From Marinomonas ushuaiensis DSM 15871 (GTDB taxonomy: Bacteria; Pseudomonadota; Gammaproteobacteria; Pseudomonadales; Marinomonadaceae), in the NCBI RefSeq assembly GCF_000521805.1, contig NZ_JAMB01000006.1:124001-188000 (forward strand): 64,000 nucleotides of DNA. Direction: 5' to 3'. The notes under the pieces were generated by a model. The model ran no database searches. It was not told the origin of the DNA and worked only from the letters and a program-made list of their open reading frames with translations. Below, one piece after another: positions 17,845-27,110 of this stretch. The position numbers were made by a program, and so were the translations under genes. Position 1 is the first letter of the stretch. Each line of letters begins with the position of its first letter.

Positions 17845-18372
17845 CTCACCTAGATTAATTTATCACTGTAAATAGAAATTGAGGTTTCAATCTCATTATA
17901 ATTTTTTTCACTGTCGATAATTACTATTTTTCTGTAAGTTTTTTTGAATGACAATGATCCCAAAATTGCAAACCAAAACGTCTAGCACCTAAGCATTGAA
18001 AACAATAAATTTAAATTTATCATCCTCATACTCCTGACATAAAACACTAAAAGGACAACATCTCCAAAAACAATCAAGTTATTCTTAAGGTAGGTATAAA
18101 GTTCTTCTAACAAATCTATTTATTTTTTTCGTTAGAGAGTTATTTTTTATTACATTATCAAGAGATAGCGAGTATTTTCCATCATGATTTTTTATAGCAT
18201 AAAAAATAAGACCTGAATCCTTATTCGTTTTTATTTTCCCATATAAAACTGTAACATTTGAAAGAATCTCTTTTTTTAGAACTTATTACTAGTACCAATA
18301 AGAATAGATATTAGTAATATCCATAGAAAAACCATTGAAAATTAGATTAAATATATCATCAAAATGTAAGTA
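17845..18372. other. AT-rich gene-free spacer behind dnaB
   Basis: 528 bp without a gene that has a start codon. Within it, 18085-18282 is an uninterrupted minus-strand frame that looks like decayed coding sequence (separate entry). The rest is AT-rich, with no terminator of normal strength behind dnaB, consistent with inserted foreign DNA. Confidence 0.5.
18085..18282 (-). pseudogene. Unidentified coding remnant (65 codons, no start)
   Basis: The minus-strand frame is bounded by TAA at 18283-18285 and TAA at 18085-18087. It reads ...ILSNVTVLYGKIKTNKDSG and then LIFYAIKNHDGKYSL, ending INRFVRRTLYLP. No ATG, GTG or TTG opens it. The amino-acid composition is protein-like, unlike the other frames. 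It is probably the C-terminal end of a surface-glycan gene lost during island turnover. I do not recognise the family. A chance open frame in AT-rich DNA is possible but less likely at 65 codons. Confidence 0.35.
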
Positions 18373-18433
18373 TCACTCATCATCAAAATCTTGGTAGGCC
18401 CCAGGAGCTAAATCTTCAAACCGAGTGTACTTA
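18373..18433. repeat. dnaB: Direct repeat of dnaB tail, copy 2 (inside intact dnaB)
   Basis: The native 3' end of dnaB and partner of the repeat at 16641-16701. Beyond codon 19 from the end the two copies diverge at once. Confidence 0.88.
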
Positions 18434-19755
18434 CCAACAAAAGCTAAACGGCAAGTCCCTATTGGGCCGTTACGCTGCTTACCGATAATAATCTCTGCAA
18501 TGCCTTTATGCGGTGTATCTTCATGATACACCTCATCACGATAAACAAAGGAAATAACATCCGCATCCTGCTCTATCGCTCCCGATTCACGCAAATCGGA
18601 GTTAACCGGACGTTTATTTGGTCGATTCTCCAAACTACGATTAAGCTGAGACAGAGCAACAACAGGACATTCCATTTCTTTGGCAATGGCCTTAAGAGAT
18701 CGAGAGATCTCAGAAATTTCGTTGGTTCGACCTTCGGTATAACCCGGAATCTGCATTAATTGAAGATAATCAATCATAATCATGGCAACACCACCATCTC
18801 CATGCTCACGAGCGATTCGACGAACACGGGAGCGCATTTCTGTCGGACTAATACCCGCTGTGTCATCAATAAATAACTTACGATCTTTTAGCATTTTTAC
18901 CGCTGACATTAACTTATCCCAGTCTTCTTGCACCAACTGACCTGAACGCATTCGAGTCTGGTCGATACGACCAAGAGAAGACAGCATCCGCATCATTAGT
19001 TGCTCTGAAGGCATCTCTAAACTAAATACAATCACTGGCTTATCACTGATCATGGTGGCATTTTCAACCAAGTTCATGGCAAACGTCGTTTTACCCATCG
19101 AAGGACGGCCTGCCACGATAATCAAATCCGATTTTTGCATACCTGCAGTCATAGCATCAAGATCTGTAAAGCCTGTACTCAAACCAGTAATAGAGCCTTC
19201 TTGATGATAAAGTTCATCAATTTTATCGACAGTCGCACTAAGAATATCGGAAACAATTCTAGGGCCGCCTTTCTTTTCACCACCTTCAGCAATCTGAAAG
19301 ATCTTACGCTCAGCCTCATCCAACACTTCTGCTGCCGTCATACCTTCAGGGTGAAACGCCCGAGACGAAATATCATTAGTAGTAGTAATTAATCGACGAA
19401 GAATCGAACGCTCTCGTACGATGTCAGCATACGAACCTATATTAGAGGCACTTGGCGTCGCTTCTGCAACTTCAATCAAATACGCCATGCCACCAATTGA
19501 TTCTAAGTCACCGCGCTTATCTAAACGCTCACCAATAGTAACCACATCAATAGGTTCAGATTCATCTGCCAAACGGGCAATAACAGCAAAAATCAGCTGA
19601 TGCTCTGGGCGGTAAAAATCATCAGCAATAACAAGCTCAGAAACCTTTTCCCAGGCTTCTGGGTCAAGCATCAATCCACCAACAACGGAACGCTCAGCCT
19701 CAATAGAATAAGGAGGCAATTTAATAGAAGCGACTTCAGAATCATTTAGTTGCAC
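18373..19755 (-). CDS. dnaB: DnaB, replicative DNA helicase
   Basis: 460 residues. An N-terminal DnaG-binding domain (about 15-115) is followed by a linker and a RecA-like helicase domain. Walker A is GRPSMGKT (about 215) and the DnaB motifs MIMIDYLQLM, ALSQLNRSLE and DLRESGAIEQDAD are present. It unwinds DNA at the fork as a hexamer. The only fitting start is GTG at 19755, with a weak upstream site. It follows rplI in the same direction after a terminator. The final 19 codons recur at 16641-16701. Confidence 0.97.
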   Translation of the reverse strand: MQLNDSEVASIKLPPYSIEAERSVVGGLMLDPEAWEKVSELVIADDFYRPEHQLIFAVIARLADESEPIDVVTIGERLDKRGDLESIGGMAYLIEVAEATPSASNIGSYADIVRERSILRRLITTTNDISSRAFHPEGMTAAEVLDEAERKIFQIAEGGEKKGGPRIVSDILSATVDKIDELYHQEGSITGLSTGFTDLDAMTAGMQKSDLIIVAGRPSMGKTTFAMNLVENATMISDKPVIVFSLEMPSEQLMMRMLSSLGRIDQTRMRSGQLVQEDWDKLMSAVKMLKDRKLFIDDTAGISPTEMRSRVRRIAREHGDGGVAMIMIDYLQLMQIPGYTEGRTNEISEISRSLKAIAKEMECPVVALSQLNRSLENRPNKRPVNSDLRESGAIEQDADVISFVYRDEVYHEDTPHKGIAEIIIGKQRNGPIGTCRLAFVGKYTRFEDLAPGAYQDFDDE

Positions 19756-19812
19756 ACAGAGTACCCATACAAAAACGGAAAAAACACAGAGTGATCAGCT
19801 TATCATGATCAT

Positions 19813-19852
19813 AAAAAAAGGGCATCTTGCAATAAGCAAGACCCCCTTTTTG
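19813..19852 (-). terminator. Intrinsic terminator after rplI
   Basis: On the minus strand AAAAAGGG plus TCTTGC pair with GCAAGA plus CCCTTTTT with a small bulge around a TTATT loop, ending in seven T. It separates the ribosomal operon from dnaB, and its symmetric A/T arms could serve both strands. Confidence 0.8.
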
Positions 19853-19874
19853 AGAGAATAATTTGTAAAACAAA

Positions 19875-20318
19875 TTACTCTGCGATTACAGCCAAAGTAA
19901 CAGTTACTAGAACTTCAGAGTGAAGTTGTAGATCTACTTCGAAAGAACCAGTGTGACGAATTGCGCCTTCAGGAAGACGAACTTCAGCTTTTTCAACTGC
20001 AACTTCAGCAGAAATAGCATCAGCGATATCACGAGTACCGATAGAACCAAAAAGTTTACCTTCATCGCCCGCATTTGCAGCGATAGTGAAAGTTTTACCT
20101 TCTAGTGTCGCAGCACGAGCTTCAGCAACGGCTTTACGTTCAGCAGCTTTTGCTTCAAGTTCTACACGGCGCTCTTCAAAGCTAGCCAAGTTAGCTTTTG
20201 TAGCCATTACAGCTTTTTTGTTCGGAATCAAAAAGTTACGAGCATAACCTGGTTTAACAACTGCAACGTCGCCAATACCGCCTAGCTTGTTTACTTTGTC
20301 GAGTAGAATAACTTCCAT
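19875..20318 (-). CDS. rplI: Ribosomal protein L9
   Basis: 147 residues starting [19 protein letters not shown]-like at ATG 20318, which has GAGGTGA six bases before it; an ATG three codons earlier overlaps that site. The two-domain L9 layout with the long connecting helix (residues about 40-75, Ala/Glu/Arg-rich) is evident. L9 sits at the base of the L1 stalk of the 50S subunit. Last gene of the rpsF-rpsR-DUF2232-rplI unit. Confidence 0.95.
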   Translation of the reverse strand: MEVILLDKVNKLGGIGDVAVVKPGYARNFLIPNKKAVMATKANLASFEERRVELEAKAAERKAVAEARAATLEGKTFTIAANAGDEGKLFGSIGTRDIADAISAEVAVEKAEVRLPEGAIRHTGSFEVDLQLHSEVLVTVTLAVIAE

Positions 20319-20340
20319 CTCGATCACCTCTAATTAATCA

Positions 20341-21204
20341 TTAGCCATTACTTGAGTTGGACGGCTTATCTTGGATCCTAGAACGGATATTCACAAAACT
20401 ATCAATCACGCAAAGCATGACCAAGATATTTACAAAATATACATTTAGGATAAAAAACCCCACAAGATAAAATGCAACCAGTCCAACAACCCCAATTTCT
20501 TTTTTTGCTAAAACACCATGTACTAGCGCGAGCGCTGGCAATACCAATGCCGGTATAGCGGCTTGAGAGAAGACAGTAAAGGATCCGCCTAAGCTTTCTC
20601 CTATCAGTATCATTCCACCCAAAACCAAACTGAATGACACAGGTAATCTTAACTGATGAAATTCTGTACGCAATCCACCTGGATTGTAGAGCCCTGCCTG
20701 CCACTTTCTTGCCAAAAACAAGGAAATAACAGCAATTACCGATTGGAAGATGGATATAGCCACCACCGCCTGGTTGAAAATTAAATCTCTATCAGGAACA
20801 TCAACACCTTCTTCTGAAGACAATACTTTTTGAACCAAACCAACAGCCAGATTCAAAACGTCCTCCATTAAAAGAGGTTGAATCAGAGTACTAATAACAG
20901 CAATAAAACTACCTGTTAATAACACCCAACTCCATGATGACATCGATCTAAGCAAATAGCTCAACAACATCACATTCACTAACACCATTAATGCCGTTGC
21001 ATCGCCTTGAAGTACCCACAGCACAAGTGCTGGCAGACAACCCCAAGCTAATACAGGTATTCCTTCTCTTACACCTTTACGAAGCACTACCAACCCTAAG
21101 ATTGCAGCAGCTAGCCAAAACATCATAGGAATAAGACCAAACACCATCACACCAATAATGGCATTCAAGCGTTTTTTCATAACCCATTTAGCTAAACCAC
21201 TCAT
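20341..21204 (-). CDS. DUF2232 (YybS-like) multi-spanning membrane protein
   Basis: 287 residues with about eight hydrophobic segments and a short polar C-terminus. Its position between rpsR and rplI is the standard site of DUF2232/YybS-like proteins in pseudomonads and Marinomonas relatives. The function is unknown; distant similarity to ECF-transporter-like or energy-coupling folds has been proposed for the family. It is co-transcribed with the ribosomal protein genes at 18 bp (rpsR) and 22 bp (rplI) spacing. Confidence 0.75.
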   Translation of the reverse strand: MSGLAKWVMKKRLNAIIGVMVFGLIPMMFWLAAAILGLVVLRKGVREGIPVLAWGCLPALVLWVLQGDATALMVLVNVMLLSYLLRSMSSWSWVLLTGSFIAVISTLIQPLLMEDVLNLAVGLVQKVLSSEEGVDVPDRDLIFNQAVVAISIFQSVIAVISLFLARKWQAGLYNPGGLRTEFHQLRLPVSFSLVLGGMILIGESLGGSFTVFSQAAIPALVLPALALVHGVLAKKEIGVVGLVAFYLVGFFILNVYFVNILVMLCVIDSFVNIRSRIQDKPSNSSNG

Positions 21205-21222
21205 AACGCGCTTCTCAACCTA

Positions 21223-21453
21223 TTAATTAAAATGGCTGTCAGTGTAAGGAAGTAAAGCTATATAACGAGCGCGTTTGATAGCAGTCGCTAGTTGACGCTG
21301 GTAACGTGCCTTTGTGCCAGTAATACGGCTAGGTACGATTTTACCAGTTTCAGTAACATAACCTTTTAGTGTTTCTAGATCTTTATAATCGATCTGCTTA
21401 ACGCCTTCTGCTGTAAAACGGCAGAATTTACGACGACGAAAAAAACGAGCCAT
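21223..21453 (-). CDS. rpsR: Ribosomal protein S18
   Basis: 76 residues, [13 protein letters not shown] opening and a basic RNA-binding core ([24 protein letters not shown]). S18 pairs with S6 on the 30S platform. A GGAGACAC site precedes the ATG, and it lies 26 bp after rpsF. Confidence 0.97.
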   Translation of the reverse strand: MARFFRRRKFCRFTAEGVKQIDYKDLETLKGYVTETGKIVPSRITGTKARYQRQLATAIKRARYIALLPYTDSHFN

Positions 21454-21479
21454 GAGTGTCTCCTAATAAAAAATATTGA

Positions 21480-21884
21480 TTAATCTTCAGATTCTTCAGC
21501 TACTTCGTCAGTGCTTTCGTTGCTGCGCTCTTCACGTTGAGGAGCTGGGCGACGATCTTCACGACCTTCAGAAGCTTTAATAGGAGATACGTCAGTTACC
21601 GCTTCTTTACAACGAATCACCAAGTTACGGATGATTGCATCGTTGTAGCGGAAAGTGTCGTTCAGTTCAGACAAAACACTATCAGAACACTCAACGTTCA
21701 TAAGAACGTAATGTGCTTTGTGAATTTTGTTTATTGGGTAAGCCAATTGACGACGGCCCCAATCTTCTAGACGGTGAACTTGACCACCATCTTCAGTGAT
21801 TAAGTTAGTGTAACGCTCAACCATTGCTGGTACTTGTTCACTTTGATCTGGGTGAACCAGAAAAACGATTTCATAATGACGCAT
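21480..21884 (-). CDS. rpsF: Ribosomal protein S6
   Basis: 134 residues, ferredoxin-like S6 fold ([34 protein letters not shown]), with an acidic C-terminal tail ending in a Glu/Asp-rich run typical of proteins modified by RimK. AAGGAG lies eight bases before the ATG. First gene of its operon. Confidence 0.97.
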   Translation of the reverse strand: MRHYEIVFLVHPDQSEQVPAMVERYTNLITEDGGQVHRLEDWGRRQLAYPINKIHKAHYVLMNVECSDSVLSELNDTFRYNDAIIRNLVIRCKEAVTDVSPIKASEGREDRRPAPQREERSNESTDEVAEESED

Positions 21885-21891
21885 TTAAGCT

Positions 21892-21965
21892 CTCCTTATG
21901 GGTTTTAGTCTCCACGCTCCCCCTGTTACGAAGCCTTGAGACAAGGAGTATAGATTTACAGGGAC
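21892..21965 (-). ncRNA. Structured rpsF leader (possible S6:S18 autoregulatory RNA)
   Basis: In the transcript CCCTGT (forward 21958-21963) pairs with ACAGGG (21921-21926), enclosing a CCTTG-TCT-CAAGG hairpin (21934-21946). The GTGGAGACT stretch follows just before the Shine-Dalgarno. Leaders of rpsF operons are known to bind the S6:S18 complex in many bacteria. I see a compact fold but cannot confirm the required loop motif. Confidence 0.4.
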
Positions 21966-21969
21966 GCGC

Positions 21970-21999
21970 ATTATATAGCACTACTGGACAGTAAGTAAA
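21970..21999 (-). promoter_or_regulatory. Predicted sigma-70 promoter of the rpsF operon
   Basis: On the minus strand TTTACT (21994-21999), an 18-bp spacer and a perfect TATAAT (21970-21975) are followed by a GC-rich GCGCG discriminator. This is the usual pattern of stringently controlled ribosomal promoters. Confidence 0.65.
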
Positions 22000-22177
22000 C
22001 GAAATCAGTCAAGATAGAGTCAAAGCAAAGAATTAAGTTTTAAACTTATTAAATTACTAAAAAGCTGTATTCGCATATAGATTCAAATAACGTTCCTAGT
22101 GAGCCATGAAACACTTACAGATTAAGTAAAAGCGCTATAGAATATTTATTATCTATTTTATAAAAGCACACCTTCTT

Positions 22178-22906
22178 ATGTTGAAGAAAATCATTTTGAT
22201 CTATTTGTTGCTTACTCCATTTTTCGCTTTTTCCGAGAGCAGTATTGGCGTGATCGGAACATATTCACAAAGTCTATATAAAGACACAAATAATAAGCCT
22301 AAACTCTTACCAGGACTCTCCTATAAGAGCGAACGATTGTATTTAAACTTCCCTGAAATAGGTTATCACTTAATTCCTAAGAGTCGATTCCAAAGCCTAT
22401 CTGCAGGTTTAAGATATACACCCTCTATGTTTGACCCAGATGACTCAGATAACAGCAATATACAGTTATTAAATGACCGTGATGACAGTGCCATGGCTTT
22501 TGCCTCTTATCGCTTCGGCCCCATTACTGCAAAGCTAGCTCAAGATATTAGTGGTGTACATAATGGCTATTTAGGCCAACTGTCATTAGGTTTTCCTATC
22601 CCCATCGCAACATGGCGTGTCATCCCATCAATACGTTATCAATATATCAGCGGACAGATGAGCAACTACATGTTTGGCGTTTCACAAAGTGAATCCACTA
22701 AAACAGGTGGCACCATTTCTTCCTATGATGCACCAGCCACATCAAGAACATCCTATGGTTTTGTCGCATTTCACTCCATTAGCAAAAACATAAGCACTAT
22801 GGTTTCAATTAGGCAAACTCAATATGATTCAAGCATCAAACAAAGCCCTATTGTCGATAATGACACAGTGAATTCCGCTTTAATTGGTATCTTCTACAAA
22901 TTTTAA
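22178..22906 (+). CDS. MipA/OmpV-like outer-membrane protein
   Basis: 242 residues with a Sec signal peptide (LLKK-type start, hydrophobic core, cleavage around FAFSES). Alternating beta-strand-like segments follow, with a C-terminal phenylalanine (IFYKF) as expected for BamA-dependent outer-membrane barrels. The layout, with GxxxxYxxxLYKD near the front and an SIRYQYISGQ block, resembles the MipA/OmpV family of murein-associated porin-like proteins. No obvious operon partner. The specific role is unknown. Confidence 0.65.
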   Translation: MLKKIILIYLLLTPFFAFSESSIGVIGTYSQSLYKDTNNKPKLLPGLSYKSERLYLNFPEIGYHLIPKSRFQSLSAGLRYTPSMFDPDDSDNSNIQLLNDRDDSAMAFASYRFGPITAKLAQDISGVHNGYLGQLSLGFPIPIATWRVIPSIRYQYISGQMSNYMFGVSQSESTKTGGTISSYDAPATSRTSYGFVAFHSISKNISTMVSIRQTQYDSSIKQSPIVDNDTVNSALIGIFYKF

Positions 22907-22954
22907 CCTTATCCAATATGGATTTACTCTAATCAAAGGATTAGCCATACAACG

Positions 22955-23848
22955 ATGAAAACACTTACTAATAACACTCAAGCCATATTGTTTGGACTCG
23001 GCGCTGTTTTACTTTGGTCAACCGTTGCAACAGCATTTTCAATATCACTTAAATACTTATCTCCCACTCAACTACTGCTTGTGGCTAACATAGTGTCATT
23101 GATTTTCTTAGTCTCTTTGATCGTATTTAAAGGACACCTCAAAGAATTAATCACATTCGCTAAACAATCTTGGAAATCGTCTTTCTTTTTTGGTGCCATT
23201 AACCCTTTCATATATTATTTAGTTTTGCTCCAAGCCTATAACATGCTGCCCGCCCAAGAAGCTCAGGCCATTAACTACACTTGGGCGATTATGCTCAGTT
23301 TCATGGCCGTTCCTATCCTTAAACAACGATTGAAAACGGCGGATTATATTGCGGCGGGGATGTGTTATTTTGGCGTCCTCTATATATCTACCCGCGGACA
23401 AATAACCTCTTTAGAGTTTTCGAACGCCACAGGCGTTGCTTTTGCTCTTTTGAGCACCGTGATATGGGCAATTTACTGGCTACTGAACACCAAAGACAAG
23501 CGTCCGAGCCTTATCGGATTAACCCTTAATTTTGCCTGCGCACTGCCATTAATCACTCTCTATGCAGGCATTACAGGCGAACTTAATCAATGGAATAAAG
23601 AAGGTTTATGGAGTGCTGTTTATATTGGTTTGTTTGAAATGGGATTAAGTTTCGTTTTATGGAACCAAGCTCTTAAACTAACCAGCAACACGAGCCAAGT
23701 TGCCAATCTGATTTTTTTATCGCCATTACTGTCGATCGTTTGGCTGTCGCAATTTGCTGGCGAACCTATTTTACAATCGACTTTAGTTGGGTTAGCGTTC
23801 ATTCTCATCGGTCTATTTGTACAAAACTGGGCTAAAAAAATAAAATAA
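22955..23848 (+). CDS. EamA-family transporter (YddG-like)
   Basis: 297 residues with ten hydrophobic helices in two EamA repeats. The N-terminal repeat (AVLLWSTVATAFSISLKYLSPTQLL) and the C-terminal FLSPLLSIVWLSQFAGEP are typical of the aromatic amino-acid exporter YddG branch. The inner-membrane exporter assignment rests on the family, not on substrate evidence. It lies 12 bp upstream of a second EamA gene and 48 bp after the MipA-like gene. Confidence 0.78.
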   Translation: MKTLTNNTQAILFGLGAVLLWSTVATAFSISLKYLSPTQLLLVANIVSLIFLVSLIVFKGHLKELITFAKQSWKSSFFFGAINPFIYYLVLLQAYNMLPAQEAQAINYTWAIMLSFMAVPILKQRLKTADYIAAGMCYFGVLYISTRGQITSLEFSNATGVAFALLSTVIWAIYWLLNTKDKRPSLIGLTLNFACALPLITLYAGITGELNQWNKEGLWSAVYIGLFEMGLSFVLWNQALKLTSNTSQVANLIFLSPLLSIVWLSQFAGEPILQSTLVGLAFILIGLFVQNWAKKIK

Positions 23849-23859
23849 AAGGACAATCA

Positions 23860-24780
23860 ATGCCAGCGTTTATGTATCTACTGCTTCCTGTTGCTTTCTG
23901 GTCAGGAAATTATATTTTAGGACGATTAATCGTTTCCAATGGGATAGACCCTTATACGATCTCCTTTCTTCGTTGGAGTTTAGCCTGTCTAATAATGCTC
24001 CCTTTTGCATACAAAAAACTGTGGTTAGAACGCAAGATCATCGCAAAAAACTGGCCGCTACTCACCCTATTTGGTTGGCTTGGCATATGTAACTACAACT
24101 TATTTCTCTACATAGGCCTAACATCAACAACCGTCACCAACGCCGTATTACTTAACTCAATTATGCCTGTGATGATTCTGATTGCCTCACGACTACTATT
24201 AGGCAATAAAACTTCTTGGTTACAAAATATGGGAATCTTCATTTCCACAGTCGGCGCCATTACTATTGTTAGCCGCGGAAGCCTAGACACCTTTTTACAC
24301 CTTACTATTTCACAGGGTGATTTATGGATCATTACCGCCGCCGTTAGCTGGGCTATTTATTCTGTGATGATTGTAAGAAGACCAAAAGAAATGTCTTTGA
24401 TTGGTTTTTTCACCAGCACAGCCATCATAGGCACACTATTTCAAATGCCACTATTCTTTATATTCGGCGAAACGCAATTAACGGATTTAACAACTGGAAA
24501 CCTTGGAACCATTCTATACATGGCATTATTTGCTTCAATTGGTGCTTTTTTATGCTGGAATACAGGCATTCAAAAACTAGGCGCCGCCACAGCAGGTCAG
24601 TTTATTCACCTTTTACCTGTTTTTAGCATTGCTCTATCTGTTATCTTTTTAGGTGAAAGTCTATTTCGTTTCCATTACATGGGCATTTTACTTATTTTCT
24701 CAGGAATTTTTGTCGCTACCATGCTACATAACAAACGAGAGTCACATAATAAGAAAAAGCCCTCCGTCACCATAAGATAA
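23860..24780 (+). CDS. EamA-family drug/metabolite transporter
   Basis: 306 residues with ten hydrophobic helices in two EamA repeats. Typical stretches are AFWSGNYILGRLI, the first-repeat end MPVMILIASRLLLG, and FIHLLPVFSIALSVIFLGES in the second repeat. AAAGGA lies before the ATG, and it is coupled to the preceding EamA gene by 11 bp. The substrate is unknown. The C-terminal Lys-rich tail is cytoplasmic by the positive-inside rule. Confidence 0.8.
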   Translation: MPAFMYLLLPVAFWSGNYILGRLIVSNGIDPYTISFLRWSLACLIMLPFAYKKLWLERKIIAKNWPLLTLFGWLGICNYNLFLYIGLTSTTVTNAVLLNSIMPVMILIASRLLLGNKTSWLQNMGIFISTVGAITIVSRGSLDTFLHLTISQGDLWIITAAVSWAIYSVMIVRRPKEMSLIGFFTSTAIIGTLFQMPLFFIFGETQLTDLTTGNLGTILYMALFASIGAFLCWNTGIQKLGAATAGQFIHLLPVFSIALSVIFLGESLFRFHYMGILLIFSGIFVATMLHNKRESHNKKKPSVTIR

Positions 24781-24806
24781 GCGTCAAGAGACACAATTAG
24801 ACAGCT

Positions 24807-25520
24807 TTATTTGATCATTAATGATGAGTTGGGAATACCAAAATAATCCGAAAACAGCGAATGAGCAGGTGTTTGATCTAAAACAGATACTGGCTCATGC
24901 GCCACAATATTTCCTTTCTCGATCAAGATGACCTTTCCTCCAATCAGGCTCACCTCTTGCGGCAAATGCGACACCAACAAAGTTGTCAACGAAAGCTCTT
25001 CCGTCACCTCTTTGACGAGATAAAGCATTTCTTCACGCAATGCAGGATCCAAAGCACTAAAAGGCTCATCCAATAATAGTATTGGCTTATTTCTTACTAA
25101 TATACGGGCAATCGCAACCCGTTGAGCTTGCCCACCAGACAAAGCCTGTGGAAAACGGCCTGCTTTATCAACAAGCTGCGTTTTTTCTAAAGCCCAATTA
25201 ACCTTGTCTTTCTGTTCAGTACTCAGAGACAAAGAAGGCGACACACCAATAGCCACATTTTGCCAAACCGTTAACTGAGGAAAGAGATTATCACTCTGAA
25301 ACAAGGTAGAAATCGGTCTTTCATAAGGAGCTAAGCGCAGTAATGACTCACTATTAAAATCCAATTCACCATGCCCATCTAAAAAACCGCCAAGAAGATG
25401 CAAGAGTGTACTTTTCCCTTCCCCACTCCCACCTAATAAAGTCGTTACACCTGACGGAATGTTCACACGATAATCAGCATGAAAACTATCCCAACTGTAT
25501 TGGAGCTTAATGTTTAACAT
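24807..25520 (-). CDS. thiQ: ThiQ, thiamine ABC transporter ATP-binding protein
   Basis: 237 residues from ATG 25520, which has GGAGG eight bases upstream, 14 bp inside the end of thiP. Walker A is GGSGEGKST, the signature is LSGGQAQRVA, and Walker B is ILLLDEPFSALD, with a downstream switch His (LVSHLP). The size matches ThiQ (about 232). Together with ThiP and ThiB it imports thiamine and its phosphates. Upstream in-frame codons would overlap thiP by more and lack a ribosome-binding site. Confidence 0.92.
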   Translation of the reverse strand: MLNIKLQYSWDSFHADYRVNIPSGVTTLLGGSGEGKSTLLHLLGGFLDGHGELDFNSESLLRLAPYERPISTLFQSDNLFPQLTVWQNVAIGVSPSLSLSTEQKDKVNWALEKTQLVDKAGRFPQALSGGQAQRVAIARILVRNKPILLLDEPFSALDPALREEMLYLVKEVTEELSLTTLLVSHLPQEVSLIGGKVILIEKGNIVAHEPVSVLDQTPAHSLFSDYFGIPNSSLMIK

Positions 25521-27099
25521 GTCCTTTGCCTCCGATAAGTCGAGATGACAGATAAAATAAAACCAAACAAAGCGTAATAAGTACCACAGCGACACAAGCG
25601 CCCTTTTCTAATTGATAAGAACCGATCAATTGAAAAAGATACAAGGGCAAAGACACCAAGCCTTGACTACCAAACAAAGCGATTACGCCCATATCACCAA
25701 GAGATAGCAACAAAGCATAGCCAAATGCCTGTGCCACAGACTGGCGAATAAGAATCCACTCCAAACGCCAGCGAGACCAATTGCGAATACCCAAACTTAA
25801 ATAAACATTTCGAAAACGGCGTTCTTGTTGATATAAAATAGGCATCAAGGCTCTGAGCACAAAAGGTAATGCCATCACAGCATTCACCCAAACAACAATC
25901 CAGTAGCTTGATTGAAGCCCCCAACCGAAATCACGCAAAAGTAAAAAAAGCCCTGTTGCGATAACCAAGCCAGGAACCATCAAAATCATATTCCCGAGAT
26001 GCTCAATTTTATTGGGTAAAAAAGTCAAATATTTACGCCCAACACAAAAGCGCGCAAAAACACCAAAACAAACACCTAACAATAGACTTACCACAGCAGC
26101 GGGTAAGGCAACTTGCAGCGAAACCATAACAGACTTCCACAAAGAAGAAGACAATAGAGTTTCAAGAAAAACGGCAGAAAATACTGGATCGAAGATCGCG
26201 ATAAAAGGCGGAATAATTAGAACAAGAACACACAACACCGCCAAACCATCTGTGGCCTTTGCCCATAAAGAATCCTTCAAAACATATCGCTCAAAGGACA
26301 GTAAACTCACATCTTGACGGCTTACAGGCGCAATACGATAAACAATAACGGCAAACAAGGTACATATCACCACCTGTATCAATGCCAAGAAACTGGCTTT
26401 ACTAAGGTCAAATTCAAACCTTAACGCCTGATAAATAGCCACTTCCAAGGTACTGGATTTCGGCCCACCACCCAAACTCAACACCACGGCAAAGCTGGAA
26501 AAGCACAACATAAAAATCAATACAAAAGCACCAGGCAAAGCCTTTTTAACATAATGCCATTCAATTAAACGAAAGGCGGAATAACGAGAAAAACCTAATT
26601 GAGATGCTTGGCGCCACTGACCGGACGGAATTAAATCGTAGCCTTGTAACAAAAGACGTACCGCCAAAGGCATATTGAAAAATACATGAGCAAGTAAAAT
26701 TCCCGTCAGACCGTATAAGGGAATTTGAATACCAAATAACTGACTGAGCCAGCCTGTACGACCATAAACAACCACCAAACCAAGTATCGCCACAATCGTT
26801 GGAACAACCATAGACACAGAAAAAAGCTGCAATAAAAACGCTCGACCATAGAATCTGCGGTGAATAAGACAAGACGCTACAGGAATGGCAATTAGGATAC
26901 TAATTCCACTGCTCAGCAAAGCCTGCCACAACGAAAAACGTATCACACGCCAAAGATAAGGCTGAGACAAATAGCCAAACCAGTCAGATAGCTCGCTATA
27001 ACGCAAAAGAGCCGCCAAACTGGCAGCTCCTATTAACAAGAAGAAACCAACACCCAAAACAGCGGGTGTTAGCCCTTGATACATACGCAAAGAAAACAC
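25507..27099 (-). CDS. thiP: ThiP, thiamine ABC transporter permease
   Basis: About 530 residues with twelve hydrophobic helices and two binding-protein-dependent permease domains. EAA-type loops are GQWRQASQLGFSRYSAFRLIEW (about 180-200) and the second near SLGIRNWSRWRLEWILI. The start is uncertain. A GTG at 27135 would overlap thiB by 25 bp, GTG 27099 follows the thiB TAA closely, and ATG 27084 is also possible; I chose 27099. It forms the membrane channel for ThiB-delivered thiamine. Confidence 0.9.
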   Translation of the reverse strand: MFSLRMYQGLTPAVLGVGFFLLIGAASLAALLRYSELSDWFGYLSQPYLWRVIRFSLWQALLSSGISILIAIPVASCLIHRRFYGRAFLLQLFSVSMVVPTIVAILGLVVVYGRTGWLSQLFGIQIPLYGLTGILLAHVFFNMPLAVRLLLQGYDLIPSGQWRQASQLGFSRYSAFRLIEWHYVKKALPGAFVLIFMLCFSSFAVVLSLGGGPKSSTLEVAIYQALRFEFDLSKASFLALIQVVICTLFAVIVYRIAPVSRQDVSLLSFERYVLKDSLWAKATDGLAVLCVLVLIIPPFIAIFDPVFSAVFLETLLSSSLWKSVMVSLQVALPAAVVSLLLGVCFGVFARFCVGRKYLTFLPNKIEHLGNMILMVPGLVIATGLFLLLRDFGWGLQSSYWIVVWVNAVMALPFVLRALMPILYQQERRFRNVYLSLGIRNWSRWRLEWILIRQSVAQAFGYALLLSLGDMGVIALFGSQGLVSLPLYLFQLIGSYQLEKGACVAVVLITLCLVLFYLSSRLIGGKGHVKH

Positions 27100-27110
27100 G
27101 TTAACGAATC

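Noticed and set aside
16641-18433. Functional integrative element at the dnaB tail
   Set aside because: Repeats are compatible with this, but no integrase, excisionase or phage gene lies between them, so only an insertion scar is claimed.
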